5,869 bases of DNA from CAYZUE01 sp964481825 (lineage in GTDB: Archaea; Hydrothermarchaeota; Hydrothermarchaeia; Hydrothermarchaeales; JALUUU01): assembly GCA_964481825.1 (NCBI GenBank), contig CAYZUE010000066.1, positions 1-5,869 of the forward strand, read 5' to 3'. Both the position numbers and the translations under genes were made by a program. This document shows positions 1 to 5,869 of this stretch, piece by piece. The notes under the pieces were generated by a model. The model searched no databases. It was given only the letters and a program-made list of their open reading frames with translations, and had not been told where the DNA came from. Positions within the stretch are counted from its first letter, which is position 1. Each line of letters starts with the position of its first letter.

Positions 1-47
1 TTATGGCCAATAAAACCCATCCCCCCGGTTACTAAAATTCCTACCAT
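1..47 (-). CDS. N-terminus of a second sugar-nucleotide epimerase/dehydratase (extended SDR), cut by window edge
   Basis: Only the first 15 complete codons are inside the window, reading MVGILVTGGMGFIGH on the minus strand from an ATG at 47. The beta-strand followed by GGxGFIG is the NAD(P)-binding Rossmann signature that opens extended short-chain dehydrogenases such as NDP-sugar 4-epimerases and 4,6-dehydratases. The start is supported by a GGTG Shine-Dalgarno-like element (bases 51-54) four bases upstream; an ATG a little further upstream runs into a stop after two codons. It lies 43 bases downstream of the sulfoquinovose synthase stop on the same strand, so the two are probably co-transcribed. 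I infer a role in making a nucleotide sugar for the same glycan. The exact reaction cannot be told from 15 residues, and other SDR members that start the same way are possible. Confidence 0.7.
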   Translation of the reverse strand, partial: MVGILVTGGMGFIGH

Positions 48-90
48 ACTACACCATCTAAATAACAATAACCCCAGTAATTAACTTTAA

Positions 91-1251
91 TCATGACTTC
101 CAACGTATTTTTGGCATCAGCACGTGTTTTTTTGCAATCAATCTATCTTTGTATTTTATTAGATCTTTTATCAATATTTCAATCTCCTCCCCTATGTCCC
201 GACTTGATTTAAAACCCAACCCCTTTAGTTTTTCATGTTGTGGATTATAATAATGCTCCTCTGTCTCTATTCTAGGATTTTCTATGTTCATAATTTTTGT
301 GTTTAGATCCCAATTATTTGCAACTTTACTCACCTTTTTTGCCAGCTCACTTATAGAATATATTTTTACTGAATTGATTAAATACTCTATACTCTCCATC
401 TTTAGGTGGGTTGTCAATAGCCAAGGTCAAACATCGGATGGAGTCCCTCAAAGCTATGAACCCTCTTTTCTTCCCACCCCTGCCATATGGTGTGAGAGTA
501 TTTCCTAGTACAGCCTGGGCGCAATATCTATTTATCACTGTACCAAATATCCCATCAAAATCGAATCTTGTTAAAAGTTTCTCATTTTCATCTATTTCAC
601 TTGTCCTAGTTCCATAAACTATGCCCTGTATAATATCGGTTGATCTTAATCCCCACACCTTTGAGGCAAACATGATATTTCCTGAGTTGTGAACCTTGCT
701 CCAATGATAAAAAGAGTTAGCTTGCTTTGGAAAGGGTAACACATCCTTCCTCCCATTATACTCAATTTTAAAAAAACCTTCTGGAATGTCTATGTTTGGA
801 GTTCCATATTCTCCCATCGTTCCAAGCTTTATTAAATGGCAATCAGGAACTATCTTGCAGATTGCATGGAGGATATTCAGTGTTCCAACAATATTATTTA
901 CTTGAGTAAATGTTGCGTGTTTGGCATCTATCATTGAATAAGGTGCAGAAGGTTGCTCTCCCAAGTGCACTATTGCTCTGGGTGTCTATTTTTTTTTATG
1001 TTATAAACAAAATCATAATTCTGAAGGTCTCCATACCAATAGTCTATTATTTTATTGAAGCTCTTTTGAAAAGCCTCTAATCTATCCTCCATCGATAGAA
1101 TAGGAGTAGCCGAGTGAGACCCAACTTCTTTAACCCAGGCCCTTCGTAATAATTTATCAACAATAACTATGGTCTCATCCTTGTTTACAGCGAGATGCAT
1201 GGATAATGGCCATCCAATATAGCCATCTCCACCTAAAATCATAATCGTCAT
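91..1251 (-). pseudogene. agl3: UDP-sulfoquinovose synthase (SQD1/Agl3 family), two frameshifts
   Basis: This family makes UDP-sulfoquinovose from UDP-glucose and sulfite with bound NAD+, in the cytoplasm. Joining three reading frames gives about 386 residues colinear with the whole family. Visible marks are GGDGYIGWP (NAD-binding) at residues 7-15, VDKLLRR, GEQPSAPYSMID, LGTMGEYGTPNIDI, FYHWSKVHNS, YGRGGKKRGF, EYRVFNQF, EEHYYN and a C-terminal MPKIRW. The catalytic Thr (LGTMGE), Tyr and Lys (YHWSK) are all present. Frame one (1251-970) stops after HPEQ; a single extra C at 980-982 would restore HPRAIVHLGEQ. Frame two (970-347) stops after NIFYK; removing one base from the T5 run at 363-367 restores FNQFSKIYSISELAKKV. 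Both lesions are one base and in or beside short homopolymers, so sequencing error and true pseudogenisation are both possible. The family call is firm, its activity as written is not. In Sulfolobus, Agl3 supplies sulfoquinovose to S-layer N-glycans; plants and bacteria use it for sulfolipid. Confidence 0.93.
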
Positions 1252-1274
1252 TTACACATTCTCTGTAGGTTTCC

Positions 1275-1282
1275 TTTTAAAA
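1275..1282 (-). promoter_or_regulatory. Possible TATA box for the sulfoquinovose synthase gene
   Basis: TTTTAAAA is centred about 27 bases upstream of the ATG at 1251. In archaea this spacing puts the transcription start at or next to the start codon, giving a leaderless transcript. No good Shine-Dalgarno element lies before this ATG, which fits. The 112-base gap after the flippase also leaves room for a separate promoter. The box is itself palindromic and AT-rich sequence is common here, so support is modest. Confidence 0.35.
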
Positions 1283-1363
1283 TTGAACTTGATTGTTCAT
1301 TATGGTTTGAATATGAAGATTTTGACATTTTGATGGACTAATATCTATAATTTTTCAAAGAAA

Positions 1364-2887
1364 TTAGAATATCCATATCTTCCTCCCGATGGCATCGTTC
1401 AATACATTTCTATCCTTCTCTTCAAATCCTTTGTTAATATATGAAGATAGTAGATAAACAAGTCCCCCTACCATCAGGACAAAAACTAAAGAGAGTACAT
1501 CATAAATTAGTGCCCGCATCGCTAGGACAATCAAAACTGTGATCAATATATTTAAAGAGAACTTACTGAATGATCTCCAAGGGTATTGTAGATGAATTGT
1601 TTTTTTAATTGCTAGGTTATAGTAGAGAAGCAGAAATATTCCTGCGCTTCCTGTGGCAATAATTGCACCTACAATGCCATATGTTGGAATTAAGATAATG
1701 TCCATTACAAGGTTATACACTGATATTGTGGTACCCACAAAGAGTAATCTACCTTTCTCTAAAGTGAATAAAATTGGGAGGTAGGGAAATAAAAACTGTT
1801 GAATCATTAAGAAACCAGATGATAATATAAATAAGTTTACGATTAGAATATATTCCGGATTAAAAACATATAAAATAATTTTATCTGCTAATATCATCAG
1901 GATAATAAATATTGGAACCATGCTAAAGAAAATAATGCTGTTAATCAGTCTGAAGTAGTACACTAAATCATCCTGTTTGCCTGTTCTAATATATTGACGA
2001 GTAATTAAGGGGTATAGTACTGCTCTAAGTCGGCTTCCAGGGGAGAAGCTCATTATCAAAAAGGGAATTCCATATGCAAAGGAATACAGGCCTACAGCTT
2101 GAGATCCGATAAAGTATGCCAAAAGGAATATATCCATTGCTATATCTCTGAAGATATACCCAAGATTATAAAAATATAAAAATTTTCCAAAATTTATGAA
2201 TCGTTTAAAGGGGATTTTGATTATATCCTCCTTTTTAACTGAATGAGAGAAAATAATTTGGTATGCTTTAATAGAGAATAAAACGAATATTATTAATTCA
2301 GCAATTAACCATGCCCAAACTATTCCCATTACTCCGTAATCAAATGAAATGGCGAAATAGAATAAGGTGAATTTGGTAATACTATATAGAAGTCTAGATA
2401 AATTCCAGTATTTATTTTTGAATAAGGAAGGAAGAAAAGCGTCTCCAAGAAGCTGAGATTCAAGAACAAATAGTATAATGATGGCGATTACTGGGAATGT
2501 ATCCTCTGCATAGTCTGGTAGATGAAAAATATCCATTATTTTATCAGTGCATAATAAAAGAATAATAATGAAAACACATGCAGCGATAAATCGGATTACC
2601 AGTGCAATAGTCATTATTTTTTTTTGAACGTAGGTGTTTTTTTTCTCTCTGTACTCAGGTAAATATCTTTGAATTATCGGAGCAAGTCCAAAAGAAGTAA
2701 TGACCATTGCTAAAAAAACAATGCTAAGTAAAAAGTTGTAAATGCCGTAATCACTTATTGTTAAGTTTCGGATAATAAATACAGTTATAAAAAAACCTAG
2801 TATCCCATTTATTATAGCGGCAATATATTGATGGACTGCTCCAGAAAAACCTTTTTCAAGAATAGTTTTAGAGGACATTTCCTTCAT
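1364..2887 (-). CDS. Polysaccharide/oligosaccharide flippase, Wzx-like (MOP superfamily)
   Basis: A 507-residue integral membrane protein expected to flip a lipid-linked oligosaccharide from the cytoplasmic to the outer face of the membrane. Hydrophobic segments recur through the protein (roughly residues 18-40, 45-67, 93-113, 130-148, 165-208 as two, 252-280, 315-335, 343-373, 385-403, 404-426, 443-460 and 462-484), giving about 12-14 helices, the usual number and length for the family. The N-terminal stretch with NLTISDYGIYNFLLS near 41-55, followed by a Pro-Glu-Tyr-Arg loop (LPEYREKKN, 76-84), is typical of Wzx/RfbX proteins, as is GIVGAIIATGSAG near 404-415. The start at 2887 overlaps the glycosyltransferase stop as ATGA, and AAAGGAA lies just upstream; a second ATG three codons in is an alternative start. 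The frame is uninterrupted and very AT-rich. The substrate cannot be read from the sequence. Confidence 0.9.
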   Translation of the reverse strand: MKEMSSKTILEKGFSGAVHQYIAAIINGILGFFITVFIIRNLTISDYGIYNFLLSIVFLAMVITSFGLAPIIQRYLPEYREKKNTYVQKKIMTIALVIRFIAACVFIIILLLCTDKIMDIFHLPDYAEDTFPVIAIIILFVLESQLLGDAFLPSLFKNKYWNLSRLLYSITKFTLFYFAISFDYGVMGIVWAWLIAELIIFVLFSIKAYQIIFSHSVKKEDIIKIPFKRFINFGKFLYFYNLGYIFRDIAMDIFLLAYFIGSQAVGLYSFAYGIPFLIMSFSPGSRLRAVLYPLITRQYIRTGKQDDLVYYFRLINSIIFFSMVPIFIILMILADKIILYVFNPEYILIVNLFILSSGFLMIQQFLFPYLPILFTLEKGRLLFVGTTISVYNLVMDIILIPTYGIVGAIIATGSAGIFLLLYYNLAIKKTIHLQYPWRSFSKFSLNILITVLIVLAMRALIYDVLSLVFVLMVGGLVYLLSSYINKGFEEKDRNVLNDAIGRKIWIF

Positions 2888-4239
2888 GTTCCTTTCTCAA
2901 ATATTGATTGTTTAATCTCTTTAAGATATTTCCATGCTATGAATAATGGATCGATACATATAATAATAATTAATAACATCACCATCTCGACAATTTCTTT
3001 CAAACAGGTGCCAATCGATCCCTGGGATAGTTTAAGGTCAATAGGTGTATCATTAATTATTTTGTTTAGAATTTTTGATTCATTCTTGATTACATTTGTC
3101 AAAGAATATTTTTCAACTATGAACCTTCGAGCTTTTTCACCAATTTTTTTTCTCCACTTTCGATTGTCAATTAGATGGCATATTTTTTTCGATAAGGCTT
3201 TAGCATTATCGGATACTAAAATTCCATTTTCTTCATGGTTTATTACTTCTTTTATACCTGAAGCATTAGTTCCAATACAAGGCAATCCACAAGACATTGC
3301 TTCTAATAATGCCTTTGGATTCCCCTCTTTTTTAGATGCCATTATAAAAATGTCAGAATTCCTTAAGAAAGTTGGAATTTTTTCGTTCTTCATTTTTCTA
3401 TAGATCGTAAGAGACATGTTCAATTCCTTGGCCATATTTTTTAATCTTCCATAAAGTGGACCATCACCGATAAAGGTTACTTTTATATCTTTTTGAGATT
3501 CCGATTTTGCTAATGCAGATGCATTTAAAATAACAGAATGATTCTTTCGTTCAATTAGGCTTCCTATTGATATAATTTCAATTGGTTCTCTCAATTTCCA
3601 ACTTTTTTTTTGTTGGAATAAATCAGTATTAATAAAATTAACTAAGTAATCAATCTTCTTAGGTGTGCATGATTTAATCGCATTTAGTAATTCAGTTGTT
3701 GGAACTAATACCATATCTGCGTTTTTAAAAATCAGACATTCCAACTTTCTAGCTAATTTGCTCATTAGCAGAGAGTAATCTTTAAAATAATCTGACCACC
3801 ACCAAGGAAACCATAGGACTACTGGTTTATTATATATTTTAGAAGCGATTAATCCTGTTACTCCACCTTCGATGAAACGGGCCTCAATAATATCAGCTTG
3901 TTTGAATTTATTTCTAAAAATTATTGGGGAAAAAATCAAAAATATTAATAACTTTATTCTCCTAATGATTGGTTTATTCAGCAAGTTTGGAAATTTAATG
4001 TAATTATGTTGACAATTTTTTGGTAAATCCCTTTGATAGCTCTTTGTATCTGCTGAAAGTATGAAGATATTTTTATAATATTTAGAAGTTTCCCGGAATT
4101 GATCATAGAGTCTTTTTTCAAAACCTACTTTCTCAAATTCAAAAAATCCAGAAGCTGATAAAATATAAACCAAGTTTGGTTTAGACTTAGTAAGTTTTAT
4201 ATTATTTTTTCTATTTTTATCTATCTGTCCTTTAACCAT
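2884..4239 (-). CDS. GT-B glycosyltransferase, GT4-like, with C-terminal membrane segment
   Basis: A 451-residue retaining-type glycosyltransferase that probably adds a sugar from a nucleotide-sugar donor to a growing lipid-linked glycan on the cytoplasmic face. The C-terminal Rossmann half shows the GT4 pattern: IISIGSLIERKN (222-233), VTFIGDGPLYGRL (254-266), LRNSDIFIMASKKEGNPKAL (292-311) and the EX7E pair Glu305/Glu313, followed by AMSCGLPCIGTNASGIKEVI and NGILV. The N-terminal half has GFFEFEKVGFEKRLYDQF (31-48), IIEARFIEG and an unusual aromatic run WFPWWWSDYF (143-152). After the catalytic core there is a hydrophobic segment at about 415-437 flanked by Lys/Glu, likely a membrane anchor and atypical for soluble GT4 enzymes. 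The ATG at 4239 has AGAGGA about ten bases upstream. It is the first gene of a tight pair with the flippase (ATGA overlap), implying translational coupling. Donor and acceptor are unknown. Confidence 0.92.
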   Translation of the reverse strand: MVKGQIDKNRKNNIKLTKSKPNLVYILSASGFFEFEKVGFEKRLYDQFRETSKYYKNIFILSADTKSYQRDLPKNCQHNYIKFPNLLNKPIIRRIKLLIFLIFSPIIFRNKFKQADIIEARFIEGGVTGLIASKIYNKPVVLWFPWWWSDYFKDYSLLMSKLARKLECLIFKNADMVLVPTTELLNAIKSCTPKKIDYLVNFINTDLFQQKKSWKLREPIEIISIGSLIERKNHSVILNASALAKSESQKDIKVTFIGDGPLYGRLKNMAKELNMSLTIYRKMKNEKIPTFLRNSDIFIMASKKEGNPKALLEAMSCGLPCIGTNASGIKEVINHEENGILVSDNAKALSKKICHLIDNRKWRKKIGEKARRFIVEKYSLTNVIKNESKILNKIINDTPIDLKLSQGSIGTCLKEIVEMVMLLIIIICIDPLFIAWKYLKEIKQSIFEKGT

Positions 4240-4363
4240 CTCTTTTTTATCCTCTGAACTTACATGAAATGTTTAGTTATATCAATTAACTTTAGGCTCA
4301 ATGCCCATACATATAAAGGAATTAGGAAAAATAGACTAAAAAGGTATCCATAGATTTGGAAGA

Positions 4364-4369
4364 TTTATA
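4364..4369 (+). promoter_or_regulatory. TATA box upstream of the HNH fragment
   Basis: TTTATA is preceded by a purine stretch (GGAAGA) that resembles an archaeal BRE. Its centre is about 26 bases before the ATG at 4393, which predicts transcription starting almost at the ATG. That conflicts with use of the good GGTGAG ribosome-binding site at 4385-4390, so either the start site is further upstream or this box is not the one used. Confidence 0.4.
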
Positions 4370-4384
4370 CTACATTAATTGGTT

Positions 4385-4390
4385 GGTGAG
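4385..4390 (+). promoter_or_regulatory. Ribosome-binding site GGTGAG
   Basis: GGTGAG ends two bases before the ATG at 4393 and matches the archaeal 16S 3'-end anti-Shine-Dalgarno (GGAGGTGATC complement). It fixes the start of the HNH fragment and is one of the signals pointing to an archaeal host. Confidence 0.6.
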
Positions 4391-4392
4391 AC

Positions 4393-4641
4393 ATGAGTAA
4401 GTTCAGAGACCTACAAGACTTCATTCGTAGCAAGATGCGGATGTCTCACATCTATCAACCGGTGATGTTGATAGAACTGCTACGAAATAACGGGTCTGCA
4501 ACGGTTAACCAGATTGCACGATCTCTCCTTGATCGGGATATCTCACAGGTCGAGTACTACGAACACATCACCAAGTCTATGGTCGGACGGGTTTTGACAA
4601 AGAATCGAGGCATCACTGAGAAGCAGGGAAATTCATATTAA
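4393..4641 (+). pseudogene. N-terminal fragment of a winged-helix/HNH endonuclease family protein
   Basis: The 82 residues begin MSKFRDLQDFIRSKMRMSHI and continue with QPVMLIELLRNNGSATVNQI and VGRVLTKNRGITEKQGNSY. I recognise this as the conserved N-terminal helix-turn-helix-like domain of a widespread family whose longer members carry a C-terminal HNH nuclease domain with Cys-X2-Cys and a DHI.P...GG motif. This is from memory of the family and could not be searched. Here the frame ends in TAA right after the Gly-Asn-Ser-Tyr turn that closes the domain, and none of the three forward frames just downstream shows an HNH core. The stub has an intact start and ribosome-binding site and is visibly richer in G+C than the neighbouring minus-strand genes, which suggests a different origin. 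It could still be expressed as a small DNA-binding protein, but a truncated gene at a recombination junction is more likely. Confidence 0.6.
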
Positions 4642-4683
4642 CCTATCCATATCTCTTTAGGAAAAGTTGGAGTTGTTAAGTGT

Positions 4684-5526
4684 ATGGATTCAAGAACACT
4701 GGCTCATATCAAGCACGTCTATCGAGGGACTGTACTGGACTACTTCGAAAGGATATTTCGCAGGGTGCGGGAAAAAGTTTCGGGTTTTGACTACTCAATT
4801 TTTGACAAACCCATCGAATATTACGATGAAGTTAAGGGGCAGAAGTTTACCTATGAAGAGGCATTAGCCAGAGCAATAAATAAAAAAGCGCATAAGACGG
4901 CTTGGTTTGTTAAGGAGAGAACTTCCAGTAACGATATTATGGGGTTCTATCAAGAAGTCGATACATATCCATTTTTAAATCCACATTACTTTAGATTCGG
5001 AGGATTCAGGTGGTATATTCATCTGGTTAGCCATTTTGAGAGTCCTTCAATACTTTGAATATGGATGCGGGTCAGCTGTACTTACAGATGGTTAATTGAG
5101 AGGTTCCCCCATTGTAAGTACACCGTGGCAGATATTCCCTCAGTTACCCTCGACATTGTTAGATGGAAGAAAGATAGAAAAGGCTATGCGTATAACATCC
5201 TGGAAATTGGTAGAGGAAAGGAAGGGATACCGTTGTCTGATAATTATGACCTAATAATATGTGAAGACGTTCTAGAACACACTCCCAATCCGCTTGACAT
5301 AGTTTCATCATTCATTGACAATCTTTCCCCGGGCGGAGTACTTGTTGTCAATTTCATAAATGCACCGGGAGGAGAGAATTTAAGATGCGCGGTAGAACAA
5401 CGTGAAACTGTAAAAGCACTGCTTAAAGATAAACTTATTGCACTAAAAGCTATAGATGAGCCGAAAGGAAATAACGGGTTATATGTCAAAGATGACGCAA
5501 GGAAGAAATTAAAAAACCCTCCTTGA
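4684..5526 (+). pseudogene. Class I SAM-dependent methyltransferase with compensating frameshifts at motif I
   Basis: The two open segments (4684-5058 and 5065-5526) are in the same frame and together encode about 280 residues of one methyltransferase. In the frame shifted by one base, 5057-5089 encodes EYGCGSAVLTD, the missing SAM-binding motif I; so one extra base in TTT (5054-5056) is offset by one missing base near 5089-5091. The restored reading is SPSILEYGCGSAVLTD, then WLIERFPHCKYTVADIP with the acidic motif II Asp near residue 150, YDLIICEDVLEH near 188-199 and LSPGGVLVVNF near 214-224. As written, translation stops at TGA 5056-5058 after 124 residues. The N-terminal 120 residues are family-specific and I cannot assign the acceptor. 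A start at ATG 4684 has only a distant GGAG (4670-4673). Beside glycosyltransferase and ligase genes, methylation of a sugar or glycan precursor is a reasonable inference. Confidence 0.82.
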
Positions 5527-5530
5527 ATGA

Positions 5531-5538
5531 TATATAAT
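5531..5538 (+). promoter_or_regulatory. Possible TATA box before the ligase-like remnant
   Basis: TATATAAT begins four bases after the methyltransferase stop codon and lies about 45 bases before the ATG at 5579. Transcription starting about 25 bases downstream would leave a leader of roughly 20 bases containing the AAGGAG site. Short AT-rich matches occur by chance in this sequence. Confidence 0.4.
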
Positions 5539-5565
5539 GAGCAAATAAGTATTAAGATAGTAAAG

Positions 5566-5571
5566 AAGGAG
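5566..5571 (+). promoter_or_regulatory. Ribosome-binding site AAGGAG
   Basis: AAGGAG lies seven bases before the ATG at 5579, an ideal Shine-Dalgarno position. It argues that 5579 was a real gene start even though the frame is now closed after 14 codons. Confidence 0.6.
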
Positions 5572-5578
5572 TAAAAGC

Positions 5579-5725
5579 ATGAAACCGTTGAACAGAGAAC
5601 AGTTTTTTCCAAGCTATGAATAAAAACTATATGATAAGGAGAGAATATCTCCGATTGAAATAAGGGACCTCCAAATTAGAAAAAAAAGAGAACGAGCGGG
5701 ATTACACTATTAGAACTCACCTACC
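5579..5725 (+). pseudogene. Remnant of a PaaK/CapK-like adenylate-forming ligase N-terminus
   Basis: From ATG 5579 one frame reads MKPLNREQFFPSYE, stop (TAA 5621-5623), KLYDKERISPIEIRDLQIRK, KRERAGLHY, stop (TAG 5711-5713), NSPT. If the second stop is a mutated Glu codon (GAG to TAG) the segment reads DLQIRKKRERAGLHY-E-NSP, resembling the first helix of phenylacetate-CoA ligase/CapK/coenzyme F390 synthetase-type proteins, where a Leu-Gln-x-x-(K/R)-Leu stretch leads into Tyr-Glu-Asn-Ser-Pro-Phe-Tyr. CapK-like proteins often sit in polysaccharide loci beside methyltransferases. After NSP the similarity is lost and the composition changes, so the rest is absent or scrambled. The similarity is recalled and short, so the family is tentative; that this is a broken gene with a true start is better supported. 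Confidence 0.4.
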
Positions 5726-5829
5726 TCGTATATTGGTGCTTGGGATTCCTTTTCCAACTTCTTTTTTCTTTTATTATATATTTGCTCTAGCCTTCTAGCT
5801 GAGCTTCTAATTAAAATACTAAGAAGCAT
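5710..5829 (-). CDS. Short basic ORF, possible C-terminal end of a gene entering from the right
   Basis: An ATG at 5829 opens 39 codons reading MLLSILIRSSARRLEQIYNK then RKKKLEKESQAPIYEVGEF and stop (TAA, 5712-5710). The product would be a short hydrophobic start followed by a strongly charged helix, and its end (APIYEVGEF) looks like a natural protein C-terminus. An in-frame stop at 5850-5848 closes it on the left of the start, and there is no clear ribosome-binding site. In the adjacent frame, 5867-5832 encodes FDISQRKILQNV; one extra base near 5830 would join the two into a longer helical tail, so this may be the frameshifted end of a larger gene. It is convergent with, and overlaps the end of, the ligase-like remnant. 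I do not recognise the family. Confidence 0.3.
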   Translation of the reverse strand: MLLSILIRSSARRLEQIYNKRKKKLEKESQAPIYEVGEF

Positions 5830-5869
5830 TAAACATTTTGAAGAATTTTACGTTGACTTATGTCAAAGA

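Larger units (their letters stand above)
4240..4392. promoter_or_regulatory. Divergent intergenic region between the glycan operon and the plus-strand genes
   Basis: This 153-base AT-rich gap separates the leftward glycosyltransferase from the rightward HNH fragment, so promoters for both directions are expected here. TATAAA at 4312-4317 (CTTTATAT on the minus strand) could serve the leftward operon with a leader of about 50 bases. The rightward box is listed separately. I see no convincing operator palindrome or hairpin. Confidence 0.4.

Noticed and set aside
79..90. AATTAACTTTA shared between 79-89 and 4284-4294 as possible island-end repeats
   Set aside because: Eleven AT-rich bases in a sequence this AT-rich are expected by chance, and no integrase or tRNA gene is present.
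284..617. Two short plus-strand frames
   Set aside because: They are shadows of the sulfoquinovose synthase gene on the other strand.
988..998. Programmed frameshift on the A9 run in the sulfoquinovose synthase gene
   Set aside because: Slipping into the needed frame on this run reads directly into TAG, so it cannot restore the protein; the lesion lies downstream at 980-982.
2828..3403. Long plus-strand open frame of 191 codons
   Set aside because: It lies almost wholly antisense to the glycosyltransferase, whose family motifs are clear, and its translation has no recognisable domain.
3784..3813. WWWSDY in the glycosyltransferase as an oligosaccharyltransferase WWDYG-like motif
   Set aside because: The protein has GT-B architecture with EX7E and lacks the many N-terminal membrane helices of Stt3/AglB, so the resemblance is coincidental.
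4667..4867. Plus-strand frame overlapping the methyltransferase start
   Set aside because: It is out of frame with the methyltransferase and has no ribosome-binding site or family resemblance.
5065..5100. Independent gene start at ATG 5065
   Set aside because: The first residues (MRVSCTYR) are the out-of-frame reading of motif I; there is no ribosome-binding site and the domain would lack its SAM-binding loop.
5244..5612. Minus-strand open frame of 122 codons
   Set aside because: It is antisense to the methyltransferase motif region; the Ser/Leu-rich translation shows no motif or start signal.

Overview
The window looks like part of a cell-surface polysaccharide or glycoprotein-glycan locus, most likely from an archaeon (probably euryarchaeal). 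The archaeal reading rests on a GGTGAG ribosome-binding site before the 4393 gene, TTTATA/TATATAAT boxes placed about 25 bases before expected starts, and a possible leaderless promoter before the sulfoquinovose synthase gene. None of these excludes a bacterium. No rRNA, tRNA, CRISPR array or recognisable transposase is present.

Minus strand, 1-4239 (transcribed right to left): a GT-B glycosyltransferase (2884-4239) overlaps by four bases (ATGA) a polytopic Wzx-like flippase (1364-2887). After a 112-base gap comes a UDP-sulfoquinovose synthase gene of the SQD1/Agl3 family (91-1251), broken by two single-base frameshifts. The first 15 codons of a second NAD(P)-binding sugar-nucleotide epimerase/dehydratase run off the left edge (1-47). 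Together they suggest making an activated sulfonated sugar, adding it to a lipid-linked glycan and flipping that glycan across the membrane.

Plus strand, 4393-5869: this side is degraded. It holds an 82-residue N-terminal stub of what I recognise as a winged-helix plus HNH endonuclease family protein (4393-4641). Next is a class I SAM-dependent methyltransferase (4684-5526) whose motif I is scrambled by compensating +1/-1 shifts. Then comes a short remnant resembling the N-terminus of a PaaK/CapK-type adenylate-forming ligase (5579-about 5725), with an excellent ribosome-binding site but two in-frame stops. A convergent 39-codon minus-strand reading frame (5710-5829) may be the C-terminal end of a gene entering from the right.

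The main pattern is an intact, AT-rich glycosyltransferase/flippase core flanked on both sides by reading frames damaged by one-base indels, nonsense codons and truncation. This could be real decay of a surface-glycan island or errors in a draft assembly. I see no clear sign of a wholly new system; the most interesting items are the sulfoquinovose pathway beside a glycan exporter and the damage pattern.
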